From contig NZ_SDVA01000013.1 in NCBI RefSeq assembly GCF_004153545.1, forward strand, positions 35,342 through 99,341: a stretch of DNA of 64,000 bases. The letters are read 5' to 3'. Under the pieces are notes generated by a model. That model saw nothing but the letters and a program-made list of their open reading frames with translations, was not told where the DNA came from and searched no databases. This DNA is from Serinicoccus sediminis (GTDB lineage Bacteria; Actinomycetota; Actinomycetes; Actinomycetales; Dermatophilaceae). The translations under genes were made by a program, and so were the position numbers. Below, piece after piece: positions 36,055 through 44,327 of the stretch; position 1 is the stretch's first letter, and each line of letters starts with the position of its first letter.

Positions 36055-36138
36055 TGCCGTGCCCGCCGGCGCGCCCAGCGCCCGGCGACCCGCTCCCAGG
36101 CCGCAGGTGCTCGACCGGCCGGGGCGGGCCCGCGCGGG

Positions 36139-36144
36139 TACCGT
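36139..36144 (+). promoter_or_regulatory. -10 box TACCGT of the sugar dehydrogenase gene
   Basis: TACCGT ends six bases before ATG 36151, a leaderless arrangement. Confidence 0.55.
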
Positions 36145-36150
36145 CGAAGG

Positions 36151-37371
36151 ATGGGTCGACACGCTGTCCGGGGCCGTGGTCCGCTGCTCGCCGCCGCGGT
36201 GTCGCTGGCGCTGGTGCTGGCGGGGTGCGCGGGCGGGGCCGACGAGGATGCGCCGACAGGGGACGACGGGCAGGGTGGTTCCGAGCAGGGGTCAGCCGCG
36301 CAGGCCGGCTCGTCCGGGGACGACGTCGATGGCGAGGGCGTCCCGGCGTTGGAGGTCGAGGTCGTCGCCGAGGGGCTCGCGCTGCCGTGGGACGTGCAGC
36401 TGCTGCCCGACGGCACGGCCCTGGTGACCGAGCGCGGGGGCAGGCTGCTGGCGCTGGACGACGGCGTGGTCCGCGAGGTGGCCATCGACATCCCCGACCT
36501 CTTCGTCGGGTCGGAGTCCGGGCTGATGGGGATGGCGCTGTCGCCGGAGGGCGACACGGCATACCTCTGCCACGCGACGCAGTCCGGCGGGCAGCCGCAG
36601 GACGTCCGGGTCACCCGCTGGCAGCTGGACGACGGCGCGACCCGGGCGAGCGCGGACGGCGTCGTCGTGGACGGCATGCCGATCACCTCCGGGCGGCACG
36701 GCGGGTGTCGGCTGCTGCTGGAGGACGGCACGCTCTACGTCGGCACGGGCGACGCGGCCGACGAGGCCAACCCGCAGTCGCTGGACTCCCTCGGCGGCAA
36801 GGTGCTGGCGGTGACGCCCGAGGGGGAGCCGCTGCCGGACGCGCCCTTCGTCGACGGCGACCCGCGCATCCTCACCTACGGGCACCGCAACGTGCAGGGG
36901 CTCGCCGCGCAGCCGGGCAGCCAGACGATCTGGTCGGTGGAGCACGGCTCGTCGGTCGACGACGAGGTCAACGTGCTGGAGCCGGGGGCGAACTACGGGT
37001 GGGCTCCGGGGCCGGGCTACGACGAGTCGGTGCCGATGACCGACACCGAGCGCTTCCCCGACGCGGTCGAGCCGGCGTGGAGCACCGGCGACCGGACGCA
37101 CGCGACCAGCGGCGCGGCCTTCCTCGAGGGCGAGGGGTGGGGCGCCTGGGAGGGCGCGCTCGCGGTGGCCGAGCTCAAGGACGAGGGCGTCACGGTGCTG
37201 CAGGTCGACGGCGAGCAGGTGGTCGGCGAGGCGCGGATGGCCGAGCTCGAGGGCGACTACGGCCGGCTGCGCTCGCTCACCCTGGACGACGACGGCGCGC
37301 TCTGGGTGACGACCTCGAACGGCGAGGGCGACGTGGTCCTCCGCGTCACCCCCGCACCGGACGCGCGCTAG
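36151..37371 (+). CDS. PQQ-dependent sugar dehydrogenase-like lipoprotein
   Basis: 406 residues. A signal peptide with lipobox LAGC (Cys26) predicts a lipid-anchored surface protein. An Asp/Gly/Ser linker leads to the soluble glucose dehydrogenase/Hhip-type six-blade propeller. Motifs seen are GLALPWDVQLLPDGTALVTE, ESGLMGMALSP, RHGGCRLLL, YGHRNVQGLA and GWGAWEGALAVAELK. It is likely to oxidise sugars with PQQ, but no PQQ synthesis genes are in the window. The last codons overlap the first unit of the 22-bp array at 37353. Confidence 0.88.
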   Translation: MGRHAVRGRGPLLAAAVSLALVLAGCAGGADEDAPTGDDGQGGSEQGSAAQAGSSGDDVDGEGVPALEVEVVAEGLALPWDVQLLPDGTALVTERGGRLLALDDGVVREVAIDIPDLFVGSESGLMGMALSPEGDTAYLCHATQSGGQPQDVRVTRWQLDDGATRASADGVVVDGMPITSGRHGGCRLLLEDGTLYVGTGDAADEANPQSLDSLGGKVLAVTPEGEPLPDAPFVDGDPRILTYGHRNVQGLAAQPGSQTIWSVEHGSSVDDEVNVLEPGANYGWAPGPGYDESVPMTDTERFPDAVEPAWSTGDRTHATSGAAFLEGEGWGAWEGALAVAELKDEGVTVLQVDGEQVVGEARMAELEGDYGRLRSLTLDDDGALWVTTSNGEGDVVLRVTPAPDAR

Positions 37372-37462
37372 GGCCGCACCGGACGCGCGGTCAGACCACA
37401 CCGGACGCGCGGTCAGACCACACCGGACGCGCCGTCAGACCACACCGGACGCGCGGTCAGAC
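37353..37462. repeat. Second tandem array, five copies of the 22-bp unit
   Basis: Units begin at 37353, 37375, 37397, 37419 and 37441 with core C(G/A)CACCGGACGCG, the same unit and copy number as the array at 13862. The first unit encodes the C-terminus and stop codon of the sugar dehydrogenase. The last overlaps the stop of the convergent glycosyltransferase gene. Confidence 0.9.
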
Positions 37463-38695
37463 CCCGAAGGCCGCCTCGATCCGGTCGGCCGCGCGCTCGA
37501 CGCCCCGCTCGGTCCGCACGCGCGCGCCGACCACCGCGGCCTGGCGCTGCAGCTGGGAGCCGGTGGCGGCGGTGAACGCCTGCCGCAGCGCCTCGACCGA
37601 GGTATGCCCCACCGCGACCGGTTGCGCCCCTGCGCCCACCTCGTGCACGCGGCGCCCGAAGAACGGCTGGTCCAGCGCGAAAGGCACGACGACCTGAGGC
37701 ACCCCGGAGCGCAGCGCCTCGGCGGTCGTGCCCGCACCCCCGTGGTGGACGATCGCGGCCGTGCGGGGGAAGAGGAGGTCGTGCGGCGCGCCGTCGATGA
37801 AGAGGACGCGGTCGTCATACCTCTCCTCCAGCCCGGTGCCGCGCAGGGCGACGACCCTCAGGCCCGCGGCGAGCGCGCCCTCGACGGCGTGCTGCAGCGC
37901 CTCGCGCGTCTCGGGCAGGCTCTGGCTGCCGAAGCCGGCGTAGACCGGCGGCTCCCCCGCGGCCAGGAAGTCCTCGATCGACGCGTCGAGCGCGCTGCCC
38001 GCCGGCGAGTCGTGGAAGGGGTAGCCGGTCAGCACGATCCGCCGGCCGCTGACCCGCCGCGGCGCGATGAGCTGCGGGGTGTGGGCGATGAACGTCTCCA
38101 CCCCGAGGGTATGCCGTGCCGCCCGCACCCCAGAAGCGCGCGGCACCCCGTGCTCGGCCAGCGCGGTGGAGACCGGCGAGCCCATGGCCATGGCCGGGCG
38201 CAGCGCCCGCAGACCGTCGACGAGGTTGCGTGCGGACCGGCCGGGCCGGGACGCGAACATGCTGGCATCGCCCCAGGTCGAGGGCAGCGCCGGGACGAAG
38301 AGCATGAGGGTGTGGGGCCGCGGGTCCCGGGCGGCGAGCTGCCCGGCCCACCCGAAGGTCAGCGCGGTGGAGACGACCGCGTCGTAGCGGGGCCATAGGT
38401 CGAGCAGCACCCGCGCCAGCTCGGGGGCCATCGCCTCGGCCTGGTGCCGCAGCGCCGCGACCTGCTGACCGATGTCCGCGCCGGCCATGATCTGGGCGAC
38501 CGTGCCCTCGCGGTAGATCCGCATGGCGTCGACCCGGACCTCCTCGACGGCCAACCCCGCCTCGTGGATGCTCTGGGCGTAGTCGGTGGACGCCGTGACC
38601 CCCACCTGGTGCCCGCGCGAGCGCAGCTCCCGCCCCACCGCGAGCACCGGCTGGTAGTCACCCCGGCTGCCCCCGGCCAGGATCGCGATCCGCAT
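37457..38695 (-). CDS. Glycosyltransferase, GT1/UGT type
   Basis: 412 residues with a GT-B fold. The N-terminal Rossmann domain starts MRIAILAGGSRGDYQPVLAVGRELRSRGH, where the GSRGD loop is typical of sterol/macrolide glycosyltransferases. The C-terminal domain has PVYAGFGSQSLPE and the donor-binding FIDGAPHDLLFPRTAAIVHHGGAGTTAEALRSGVPQVVVP. It probably transfers glucose from UDP-glucose to a lipid or small hydrophobic acceptor. Start at ATG 38695. It converges on the sugar dehydrogenase gene across the 22-bp array. Confidence 0.9.
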   Translation of the reverse strand: MRIAILAGGSRGDYQPVLAVGRELRSRGHQVGVTASTDYAQSIHEAGLAVEEVRVDAMRIYREGTVAQIMAGADIGQQVAALRHQAEAMAPELARVLLDLWPRYDAVVSTALTFGWAGQLAARDPRPHTLMLFVPALPSTWGDASMFASRPGRSARNLVDGLRALRPAMAMGSPVSTALAEHGVPRASGVRAARHTLGVETFIAHTPQLIAPRRVSGRRIVLTGYPFHDSPAGSALDASIEDFLAAGEPPVYAGFGSQSLPETREALQHAVEGALAAGLRVVALRGTGLEERYDDRVLFIDGAPHDLLFPRTAAIVHHGGAGTTAEALRSGVPQVVVPFALDQPFFGRRVHEVGAGAQPVAVGHTSVEALRQAFTAATGSQLQRQAAVVGARVRTERGVERAADRIEAAFGV

Positions 38696-38765
38696 ACCCC
38701 CATCCTCGCAGGGGCGGGCCAGCAGGCTGCCCTCGCATTCCACGCCGGTGCCGAGGACCCAGGAG

Positions 38766-38771
38766 TAGATT
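38766..38771 (+). promoter_or_regulatory. -10 box TAGATT, leaderless start at 38778
   Basis: TAGATT ends six bases before GTG 38778. Confidence 0.55.
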
Positions 38772-38777
38772 CGCCCC

Positions 38778-39185
38778 GTGGACCTGTCGCCCCTCGGGGT
38801 TCGTGCGACGGCCGGCTCGCTGCGCGCTGCGGAGGGGGTCGTGCTGCCCCACGTGTGGACGGACGAGGGTGTCGTCGCGGGCCCGGCGACCAACGGGGCG
38901 CAGCTGCTGCACCTGTCGGTGGCGCTCTGCGTGCTCAACGACACGTACCGCGAGGCCGAAGCCCTCGGCACCAGGGTGGACGGCATCGTCGTCACCGCCG
39001 ACGGCGGCTTCGACGAGGAGTGGCGCTCGACCGGGGTCAGGTATGCCGTGCAGCTCGACTCGACCGCCCCCGCCGCCGACCAGGCCGCGCTCCTCGAGCG
39101 GGTGACGCAGGTCGCGGAGATCCCGCGGGCGCTGCGCCACGGCACGACGGTGACCAGGGTCGACGGACCGGCCGAGGCCTCCTGA
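38778..39185 (+). CDS. OsmC-family protein
   Basis: 135 residues in the OsmC fold: GPATNGAQLLHLSVALCVLNDTYREAEALG has the long central helix with the reactive Cys (in ALCVLND), preceded by a short strand region. OsmC proteins reduce organic hydroperoxides with two Cys. Only one obvious Cys is seen here, so the peroxidase activity is uncertain. GTG 38778 is supported by TAGATT six bases upstream. Confidence 0.8.
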   Translation: MDLSPLGVRATAGSLRAAEGVVLPHVWTDEGVVAGPATNGAQLLHLSVALCVLNDTYREAEALGTRVDGIVVTADGGFDEEWRSTGVRYAVQLDSTAPAADQAALLERVTQVAEIPRALRHGTTVTRVDGPAEAS

Positions 39186-39252
39186 CGTCACCGCGGACAC
39201 CGCAGAGCGTTCCACCCACCCAACTCGACGATCCGCCGGTACCGTCTGGCCC

Positions 39253-39555
39253 ATGACCTTCGCCAACGTCGGAACGATCGACGCGGTCCCCGGCAAGCGG
39301 GACGAGCTCGTCGAGATCCTCGTGCGCCGTTCGCCCGAGCTCGAGCAGGTCGGCTGCCTGATGTACGAGGTCGGCGTCAGCGACGACAACCCGGACACCG
39401 TCTTCGTCGTCGAGCTGTAGGCCTCCGCCGACGCGCACCAGGCCTCGTTGGGCCTGGAGAGCGTGCAGTCGGCCATCCAGGAGGCACGCCCGCTGCTGTC
39501 CGGCCAGATGGGCGGGTTCCGCTTCGACGTCGTCGGGTCGCCGCTGCGGGACTGA
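39253..39555 (+). pseudogene. Antibiotic biosynthesis monooxygenase-like gene with an internal TAG
   Basis: The frame encodes a 100-residue ABM-family (dimeric ferredoxin-like) protein: MTFANVGTIDAVPGKRDELVEIL with CLMYEVGVSDDNPDTVFVVEL, then TAG at 39418-39420, then ASADAHQASLGLESVQSAI and GGFRFDVVGSPLRD in the same frame to TGA 39555. ABM proteins have Trp after VVE(L/V), so TAG is most simply TGG mutated to TAG. The first piece is 55 residues. A TACCGT box seven bases before the ATG shows that the promoter is still present. Confidence 0.85.
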
Positions 39556-39592
39556 CCCCCATGACGTCTCGGACCGGGCCATCAGGACGCCG

Positions 39593-39866
39593 ATGAGTGA
39601 CGTGGTCGTGAGCGCAGAACGGCAGAGCCTGTGGCAGCGGCTGATGTCTCCGACGCACCGCCGGGACGAGCACCGAGAACGCTGGATGCTGGGCGGGCCA
39701 CGGAGCCGGTGGGTGCAGCTCGTCGTGACTCTCCTGGTCGCTGGTGGCCGCGCTGCGGGACGGCAGCGAGGTCCGGCTGCCGGCCGTCCCGCTCGACGCG
39801 CGGGGGGGCGGCCCGGAAAACGAGAGAAGACCGACCATCATGCCTGCGAAGCCCCGCCAGCCATGA
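39593..39866 (+). pseudogene. Small membrane protein gene with a one-base frameshift
   Basis: ATG 39593 opens a frame (LWQRLMSPTHRRDEHRERW, SRWVQLVVTLLVA) that loses its coding character near 39745. The next frame then reads VAALRDGSEVRLPAVPLD and ends in TGA 39864-39866, overlapping the next start as ATGA. Deleting one G in the CTGGTGG stretch would join the two into about 90 residues with one membrane helix. This is an inferred frameshift; I do not recognise the family. Confidence 0.5.
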
Positions 39867-40306
39867 GACCGCTGACGCTGGCCGGCCTGATGGCCGTCGG
39901 GCTCCTCACATTTGCGGCCTCGGGCTGTGGCGAGGCTGAGGAGACCGACGCCGCTGCTGAGTGGATGGGGACCGGCCCGGTGGTGGCGCATCGTGAAGCC
40001 GGGGACGGTGGTGGCATGGAGGCCCTGGTCGAGGGGCCCTTGGTGCTGTCCGAGGGGTGTCTCATGGTCGGCGAGTTCCCGGTCATCTGGCCGCACGGCA
40101 CCAGGTGGGACGACGACCTGGGGGCCGTCCGGCTGTCGGACGGCCGTGTCGTCGCCCTGGGTGACCGGGTGAGCGGGGGCGGCGGATATCCCTACCTGTC
40201 CGACCTGGGGCCTGACCTCGCCGAGAGGCTGGCCGACTGCCCGACGAACGCCTACGGAGAGGTCGCGAGCTTCAACGCTGGCCAACGGATCTCCCTGTCC
40301 GAGTAG
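39863..40306 (+). CDS. Putative lipoprotein
   Basis: 147 residues. The signal peptide LAGLMAVGLLTFAASGC ends in a lipobox-like ASGC, so the mature protein begins at Cys19 or so and is lipid-anchored. The rest is a small acidic domain with no recognised motif. ATG 39863 overlaps the end of the frameshifted gene by four bases (ATGA), so it was probably translationally coupled to it. Confidence 0.65.
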   Translation: MRPLTLAGLMAVGLLTFAASGCGEAEETDAAAEWMGTGPVVAHREAGDGGGMEALVEGPLVLSEGCLMVGEFPVIWPHGTRWDDDLGAVRLSDGRVVALGDRVSGGGGYPYLSDLGPDLAERLADCPTNAYGEVASFNAGQRISLSE

Positions 40307-40338
40307 CACCCCCGACCCTCATCGCGTGCTGTCCACCC

Positions 40339-41694
40339 TTACCCCGACAGAGACTGCTGCGCTTCCACGTCGAGAGCAGGAGAGGTCTGCGTCCACCGCG
40401 CGAAGCCGTCCAGCAGCTCGTCCCGGCCTACCCCGATCGTGTCGCGGTAGGCCTGCTCGATCTGGTCCTCGTCGTGGCGCTGGTCCAGGTCGGTCAACCG
40501 CCCGGCCAGGTCGATGAGCGCCTCCTGTCCGTACGTCTCCTCGACGTAGTAGGCCAGGGCGACCGACTCCTGCACGTAGCTCTCGAAGCCGTCCAGGTCG
40601 TCGGGGTCCCGCGGCAGGGCGGGCAGCGCCGTCGGGGGGCCCGTGACAGCGAAGTGGTCGCCGACCTCGCTGAGGAAGCCGGCGGAGTAGGCCGGGTCGT
40701 CCACGGAGCTCCACCAGTACGCCATACCCTCCAGCACCCAGTCCTCCGGCCAGGTGTCCGGGTCCTCACCCCACAGGCCGGCATAGGCGGCGAAGTAGCG
40801 CAGCTCGGTCTGGCCACCCGGGCTCTGGCCGTACTCCTGCAGGTCGTCCAGGGCCAGGTCGAGGTCGAGGAAGAGGTGGCTCTGCACCGGGGTCCGGAAC
40901 CCCGTCAGCCGGCCGGGCTCGCGGGGCAGGGGGTCCGGCGAGACCTTCAGCATCGACGCGGACCCGGGGCTCTGCGACCACCCGTGCTCGATGACCGTCT
41001 CGCCGGGGACCATCTGCACGACGAGACGCTCCCGGCCCTCTGCGACCGGCGGCAGCGTCGCCAGGCTCGCCTCCGCGGCGCGGTCGAGAGGGTCCAGGAG
41101 GCTCTCGGCATCCCCGGCACGTGACTGCTGAGCGAGCACCTGGACGCTGTGCCCCGTGAGGACGACCAGCTCCTCGCCGAGGTCCCACAGCTGGGGGTGC
41201 CCGAAGAACTCGCCGTTGCGCCCGTCGCTCGCGACGAGCAGGGGCGCCCCGTCGTCAGCCGCGGCGAACACCCACCGGTACTGCTGCAGCACCGGCACGG
41301 GGTCCGCGCCCGTGAACTGGTGACGCAGCCCCACATGGGCCACGGTGCCCTCTGACGGCGTGCGGGAGACCACCCCGTCCAGACGCAGCTCGCGCATCTC
41401 CAGCGGCGCGGTCCGCACCCCGTCGAACCAGGCGCGCTGCTGATCCTGCAGCTCAGGACCGACGAAGGCCAGGTATGCCTCGACGTCACCGGACTGGAGG
41501 GCGTCGTCCATCGCGAGCAGGGCCTCGTCGACCTGCTCGTCGCTGACCTCCAGATCCCCATCTTCCGATACGCCGCTCGGCCCAGGCTCTGCCGACGAAC
41601 CCTTGGTGCTGAGGACGCCCCCGTCACACCCGGTCAGCCCCAGGACCGCCACCAGCACGACACCTGCGGCACGACCCCCTCCCCGTCCACCCAT
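40339..41694 (-). CDS. Lipoprotein with peptidase MA-like C-terminal region
   Basis: 451 residues from ATG 41694 (ATG 41706 is in frame, but its bases overlap the likely -10 box TATGCT at 41702-41707). Lipobox LTGC at about residue 23. An NTF2-like first domain (VDEALLAMDDALQSGDVEAYLAFV) is followed by a second part (VQSHLFLDLDLALDDL, WVLEGMAYWWSS, LAYYVEETYGQEALIDL) that resembles lipoprotein peptidase_MA-like domains, but without HExxH, so activity is unlikely or lost. Confidence 0.75.
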   Translation of the reverse strand: MGGRGGGRAAGVVLVAVLGLTGCDGGVLSTKGSSAEPGPSGVSEDGDLEVSDEQVDEALLAMDDALQSGDVEAYLAFVGPELQDQQRAWFDGVRTAPLEMRELRLDGVVSRTPSEGTVAHVGLRHQFTGADPVPVLQQYRWVFAAADDGAPLLVASDGRNGEFFGHPQLWDLGEELVVLTGHSVQVLAQQSRAGDAESLLDPLDRAAEASLATLPPVAEGRERLVVQMVPGETVIEHGWSQSPGSASMLKVSPDPLPREPGRLTGFRTPVQSHLFLDLDLALDDLQEYGQSPGGQTELRYFAAYAGLWGEDPDTWPEDWVLEGMAYWWSSVDDPAYSAGFLSEVGDHFAVTGPPTALPALPRDPDDLDGFESYVQESVALAYYVEETYGQEALIDLAGRLTDLDQRHDEDQIEQAYRDTIGVGRDELLDGFARWTQTSPALDVEAQQSLSG

Positions 41695-41701
41695 GCCGTG
41701 C

Positions 41702-41707
41702 AGCATA
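41702..41707 (-). promoter_or_regulatory. -10 box TATGCT, leaderless start at 41694
   Basis: Minus-strand TATGCT seven bases before ATG 41694; it decides between the two candidate starts. Confidence 0.5.
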
Positions 41708-41751
41708 GGCAGTGGAAGGCCGTCGACGCGGCAGGCGGCGCGAGGAGACCG

Positions 41752-42387
41752 TCAGCGACCGAGCTGCACAGCCTCGAGAACGGCGCTCCCACCGTCGAGG
41801 ACGCCGCCGACCGTGCCGTCCTGGTCGTCGGCCCCGGGCGGCGTGGCGTGCGGGTCGTCGGTGAGACGGACCGACCTGCAGCCGTAGTCGTCCACGACCA
41901 CGCCGGTGAGGTCGCCGTCGTGGCTGAAGGCGACCATCCAGCGCGGGCCGAGGTCCGACGTGCAGGCCTGGTTCATGTCGACCAGGGCCAGGCTGTCCAG
42001 CGCCGAACGCAGGGCCGGCAGGTCCTCCGCCGCGACAGGCCGGGGGTCCCCCGTCAGCCGCCACCCGCGCTCGGTGACGCCCGCGTCGACGGTGGGGTCG
42101 ACGTAGTCGTACTGGCACACCCAGGCCTCCTGCGGCTCGAGGAGGTGCGGCAGCTGCGCTGCAGCGCGCTCTGTGCCGAAGCCGAGCCCGGAAGGGTCCT
42201 CCCCGAGGGGCAGGTCCGTCGGGCAAGGACGTCCGTCCGCGGCCGCCAGCTCTCCTGGCTGCACCGTGGGAGGTTCGGCCGTGCCTGCCCACACCCCGCA
42301 CCCGGAGAGGACCAGTGCAGCCGCTGACACACCGACCACCGTCCGCCGGCGGGCGGTCACTAGGCAAGACATCCTCGGCCGGGTCAT
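41752..42387 (-). CDS. Putative lipoprotein
   Basis: 211 residues from ATG 42387, which follows GAGGGTGCGAGGA. The signal peptide RRRTVVGVSAAALVLSGC ends in a lipobox (Cys near 30). The mature part is acidic with four further Cys, possibly two disulfides (PCPTDL, WVCQYD, QACTSD, YGCRSV). No family recognised. Its neighbour at 40339 is another lipoprotein on the same strand, so both may act at the outer face of the membrane. Confidence 0.7.
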   Translation of the reverse strand: MTRPRMSCLVTARRRTVVGVSAAALVLSGCGVWAGTAEPPTVQPGELAAADGRPCPTDLPLGEDPSGLGFGTERAAAQLPHLLEPQEAWVCQYDYVDPTVDAGVTERGWRLTGDPRPVAAEDLPALRSALDSLALVDMNQACTSDLGPRWMVAFSHDGDLTGVVVDDYGCRSVRLTDDPHATPPGADDQDGTVGGVLDGGSAVLEAVQLGR

Positions 42388-42515
42388 GGTCCTCGCACCC
42401 TCCCACAGGATCTGTCCGTACGACCTCACGAACGGGCGGCTCTGCACGACGACACAAGCCGATCGAGCTCACGTCGGCCGGACCGCCCCGGCAGGCGCGT
42501 CACGCGGGCAGTTAC

Positions 42516-42521
42516 TACCGT
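42516..42521 (+). promoter_or_regulatory. -10 box TACCGT, leaderless start at 42528
   Basis: TACCGT ends six bases before ATG 42528. Confidence 0.55.
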
Positions 42522-42527
42522 GACGGG

Positions 42528-42767
42528 ATGAGCGAGCAGCAGAGCAGCAACGCAGGTCCCGAGGAGTCCGAGGCCCGGCAGGAGGCGGCCGGGTATGTCG
42601 TGAAGCGCGTGGAGAGCTGGGACGAGGGGGCCGAGCCCGAGACGATCCGGGAGGACCTGGAGGAGGGGATGGACGAGGCGCAGGTGCAGGTCGACGACGA
42701 CGAGCTGGACCAGATGGCCGACGACATCCACGACGAGGGCAGCACCGGCACCCCCGAGGTGGAGTGA
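42528..42767 (+). CDS. Small acidic protein, unknown function
   Basis: 79 residues, about one third Asp/Glu, with no membrane segment. A conserved-looking AAGYVVKRVESWDEGAEPETI part precedes an acidic helix. It ends at 42767 with GTGA overlap into the phosphodiesterase gene, so the two are coupled. Confidence 0.7.
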   Translation: MSEQQSSNAGPEESEARQEAAGYVVKRVESWDEGAEPETIREDLEEGMDEAQVQVDDDELDQMADDIHDEGSTGTPEVE

Positions 42768-43285
42768 GCCAGGGCCTGCGGCTCCTGCTCCTCGCCGACA
42801 CCCACGTGCCCAACCGGGCCAGGGAGCTGCCTGCCGAGGTGTGGGAGCAGGTGGCGGCGGCCGACGTCGTCGTGCACGCAGGAGACTGGGTCGAGCCGGA
42901 CCTGCTCGACGTGCTGGAGGAGCGCTCGGCCCGGCTCGTCGCGGTGTGGGGCAACAACGACGGGCCGGAGCTGCGGCGTCGGCTTCCTGAGGTGGCCCGG
43001 GTCGAGCTGGAGGGTGTGCGGTGGGGCGTCGTCCACGAGACCGGCGCGAAGGCGCGTCGCGAGGAGCGGATGCGAGCGGCATACCCGGACCTGGACGTCC
43101 TGGTCTTCGGGCACAGCCACATCCCCTGGGACACCGAGCACGAGGGGCTGCGGCTGCTCAACCCCGGGTCACCGACCGACCGGCGGCGACAGCCGTACTG
43201 CACCTACCTGACCTGCACCGTCGCGGACGGCGTGCTCAGCGACGTCACGCTGCACCAGATCGAGAGGCGGTCGTCAGGGACGTGA
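42764..43285 (+). CDS. YfcE/MJ0936-family metallophosphoesterase
   Basis: 173 residues with the calcineurin-like site: LLADTHVP (D-x-H), HAGDWVE (GD), GNND, and FGHSHIPW (GHSH). These bind two metals. The family hydrolyses phosphodiesters such as bis-pNPP in vitro; the natural substrate is unknown. GTG 42764 overlaps the stop of the acidic protein. Confidence 0.9.
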   Translation: MSQGLRLLLLADTHVPNRARELPAEVWEQVAAADVVVHAGDWVEPDLLDVLEERSARLVAVWGNNDGPELRRRLPEVARVELEGVRWGVVHETGAKARREERMRAAYPDLDVLVFGHSHIPWDTEHEGLRLLNPGSPTDRRRQPYCTYLTCTVADGVLSDVTLHQIERRSSGT

Positions 43286-43390
43286 GGGACTCGCTCGTCC
43301 GCCAGCCTGCCCCCCGGCTGCACTACTCTGGCGCTCGTCACCACGGGTTCGTGCCGCGGGGCCCGTCGTCATGGATGGATCGGAGGGGTC

Positions 43391-43621
43391 GTGGGGGAGG
43401 TGTTCTACCTCGTCGTCGTCCCGGTGCTGATGCTGGGCATGGGGGTGTGGACCTACCGGTCTCTCCGAACGACGGACAGCCAGGGTGCGGCAGCCTGGGT
43501 CTGGGACGACGGTTCGGTGGCGCAGGTCTTCAGGGCGGTCTTCGTCTGCGTCGTGGCTCTGAGCCTCACGTCGGTGCTCGTGATCTCGTGGGTCGTCGGC
43601 TTCGGGCTGCGCGGTCACTAG
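43391..43621 (+). CDS. Small membrane protein, two helices
   Basis: 76 residues. Helices at about 4-22 and 47-70 are separated by a short soluble stretch (RSLRTTDSQGAAAWVWDDG). GTG 43391 is preceded by CGGAGGGG. No family recognised. Confidence 0.65.
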   Translation: MGEVFYLVVVPVLMLGMGVWTYRSLRTTDSQGAAAWVWDDGSVAQVFRAVFVCVVALSLTSVLVISWVVGFGLRGH

Positions 43622-43683
43622 CCGACCCGACGTGGTCGTGCTCGACGAGGGTCGATGCAGAGGTATGCCGGGCGCGTCCGTGG

Positions 43684-44148
43684 TCAGCAGTCCGCTAGGT
43701 CCCGCAGGTCCCCGACGACTCGGTCGTCTTGGTCGCCGATGAGGACCCCGTCGCGGCTCAGATCAGCGACCTCGTCGACGGTGAACTCCACCGGGGACAG
43801 CTGCTGGGTGGAGTCCGCGGGCTCGGCGAGCGCGACGTAGCCACGGCCTTCCTCGAGAGTTGGTGGGTCGTCGGAGGCGTAGGGGCCGAGCACCTTCTCC
43901 TCGCGGTTGCGCTGGCCCGTCTCCCACTCGCCGACGAGGGTGCCTGCGTCAGGGTCGGCGGCCCCGTCGCCCTCGGCCTGCCGGATGCTGACGGTGGCGA
44001 TGTCGTCCTCACCGCAGCTGTCCCAGACGACCATCAGGTCGCCATCGAGGGACGTGACGCCGGTTCGGCCGACCATTTCGGGTTCGTCTCCCGGAGCACA
44101 GGCGCCCGCGAAAAGGACTGCTACGGCGATGGACCCGGCGCGGCGCAT
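43684..44148 (-). CDS. Putative lipoprotein
   Basis: 154 residues. A short signal peptide ends in AGAC (Cys17), a lipobox. The mature protein is acidic, with Cys at WDSCGED and at the very C-terminus (LADC), possibly a disulfide. The ATG at 44148 is six bases after TAGGGT (44155-44160, minus strand), a leaderless start. It resembles the lipoprotein at 61058 in size and Cys placement. Confidence 0.7.
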   Translation of the reverse strand: MRRAGSIAVAVLFAGACAPGDEPEMVGRTGVTSLDGDLMVVWDSCGEDDIATVSIRQAEGDGAADPDAGTLVGEWETGQRNREEKVLGPYASDDPPTLEEGRGYVALAEPADSTQQLSPVEFTVDEVADLSRDGVLIGDQDDRVVGDLRDLADC

Positions 44149-44154
44149 AGTGTG

Positions 44155-44160
44155 ACCCTA
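44155..44160 (-). promoter_or_regulatory. -10 box TAGGGT, leaderless start at 44148
   Basis: Minus-strand TAGGGT six bases before ATG 44148. Confidence 0.5.
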
Positions 44161-44327
44161 GGGAGGCTCGTCAGCGTTGTCGACCGTCTGCACGGCAGCG
44201 CGGGCCGGGGCCTATTGTCTGTTTCAGCATGAAGCGCGTCATATGTCTCTCGCTGGCAGCGTCAAGGACCGCAGCCTGAACTGATCACGTCGACGCCAGG
44301 TCGTCCGTCAACCTACAGGGGTCACCC

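Noticed and set aside
39418..39420. Programmed read-through or pyrrolysine at TAG
   Set aside because: ABM proteins have Trp here and pyrrolysine is not known in this group; a point mutation is simpler.
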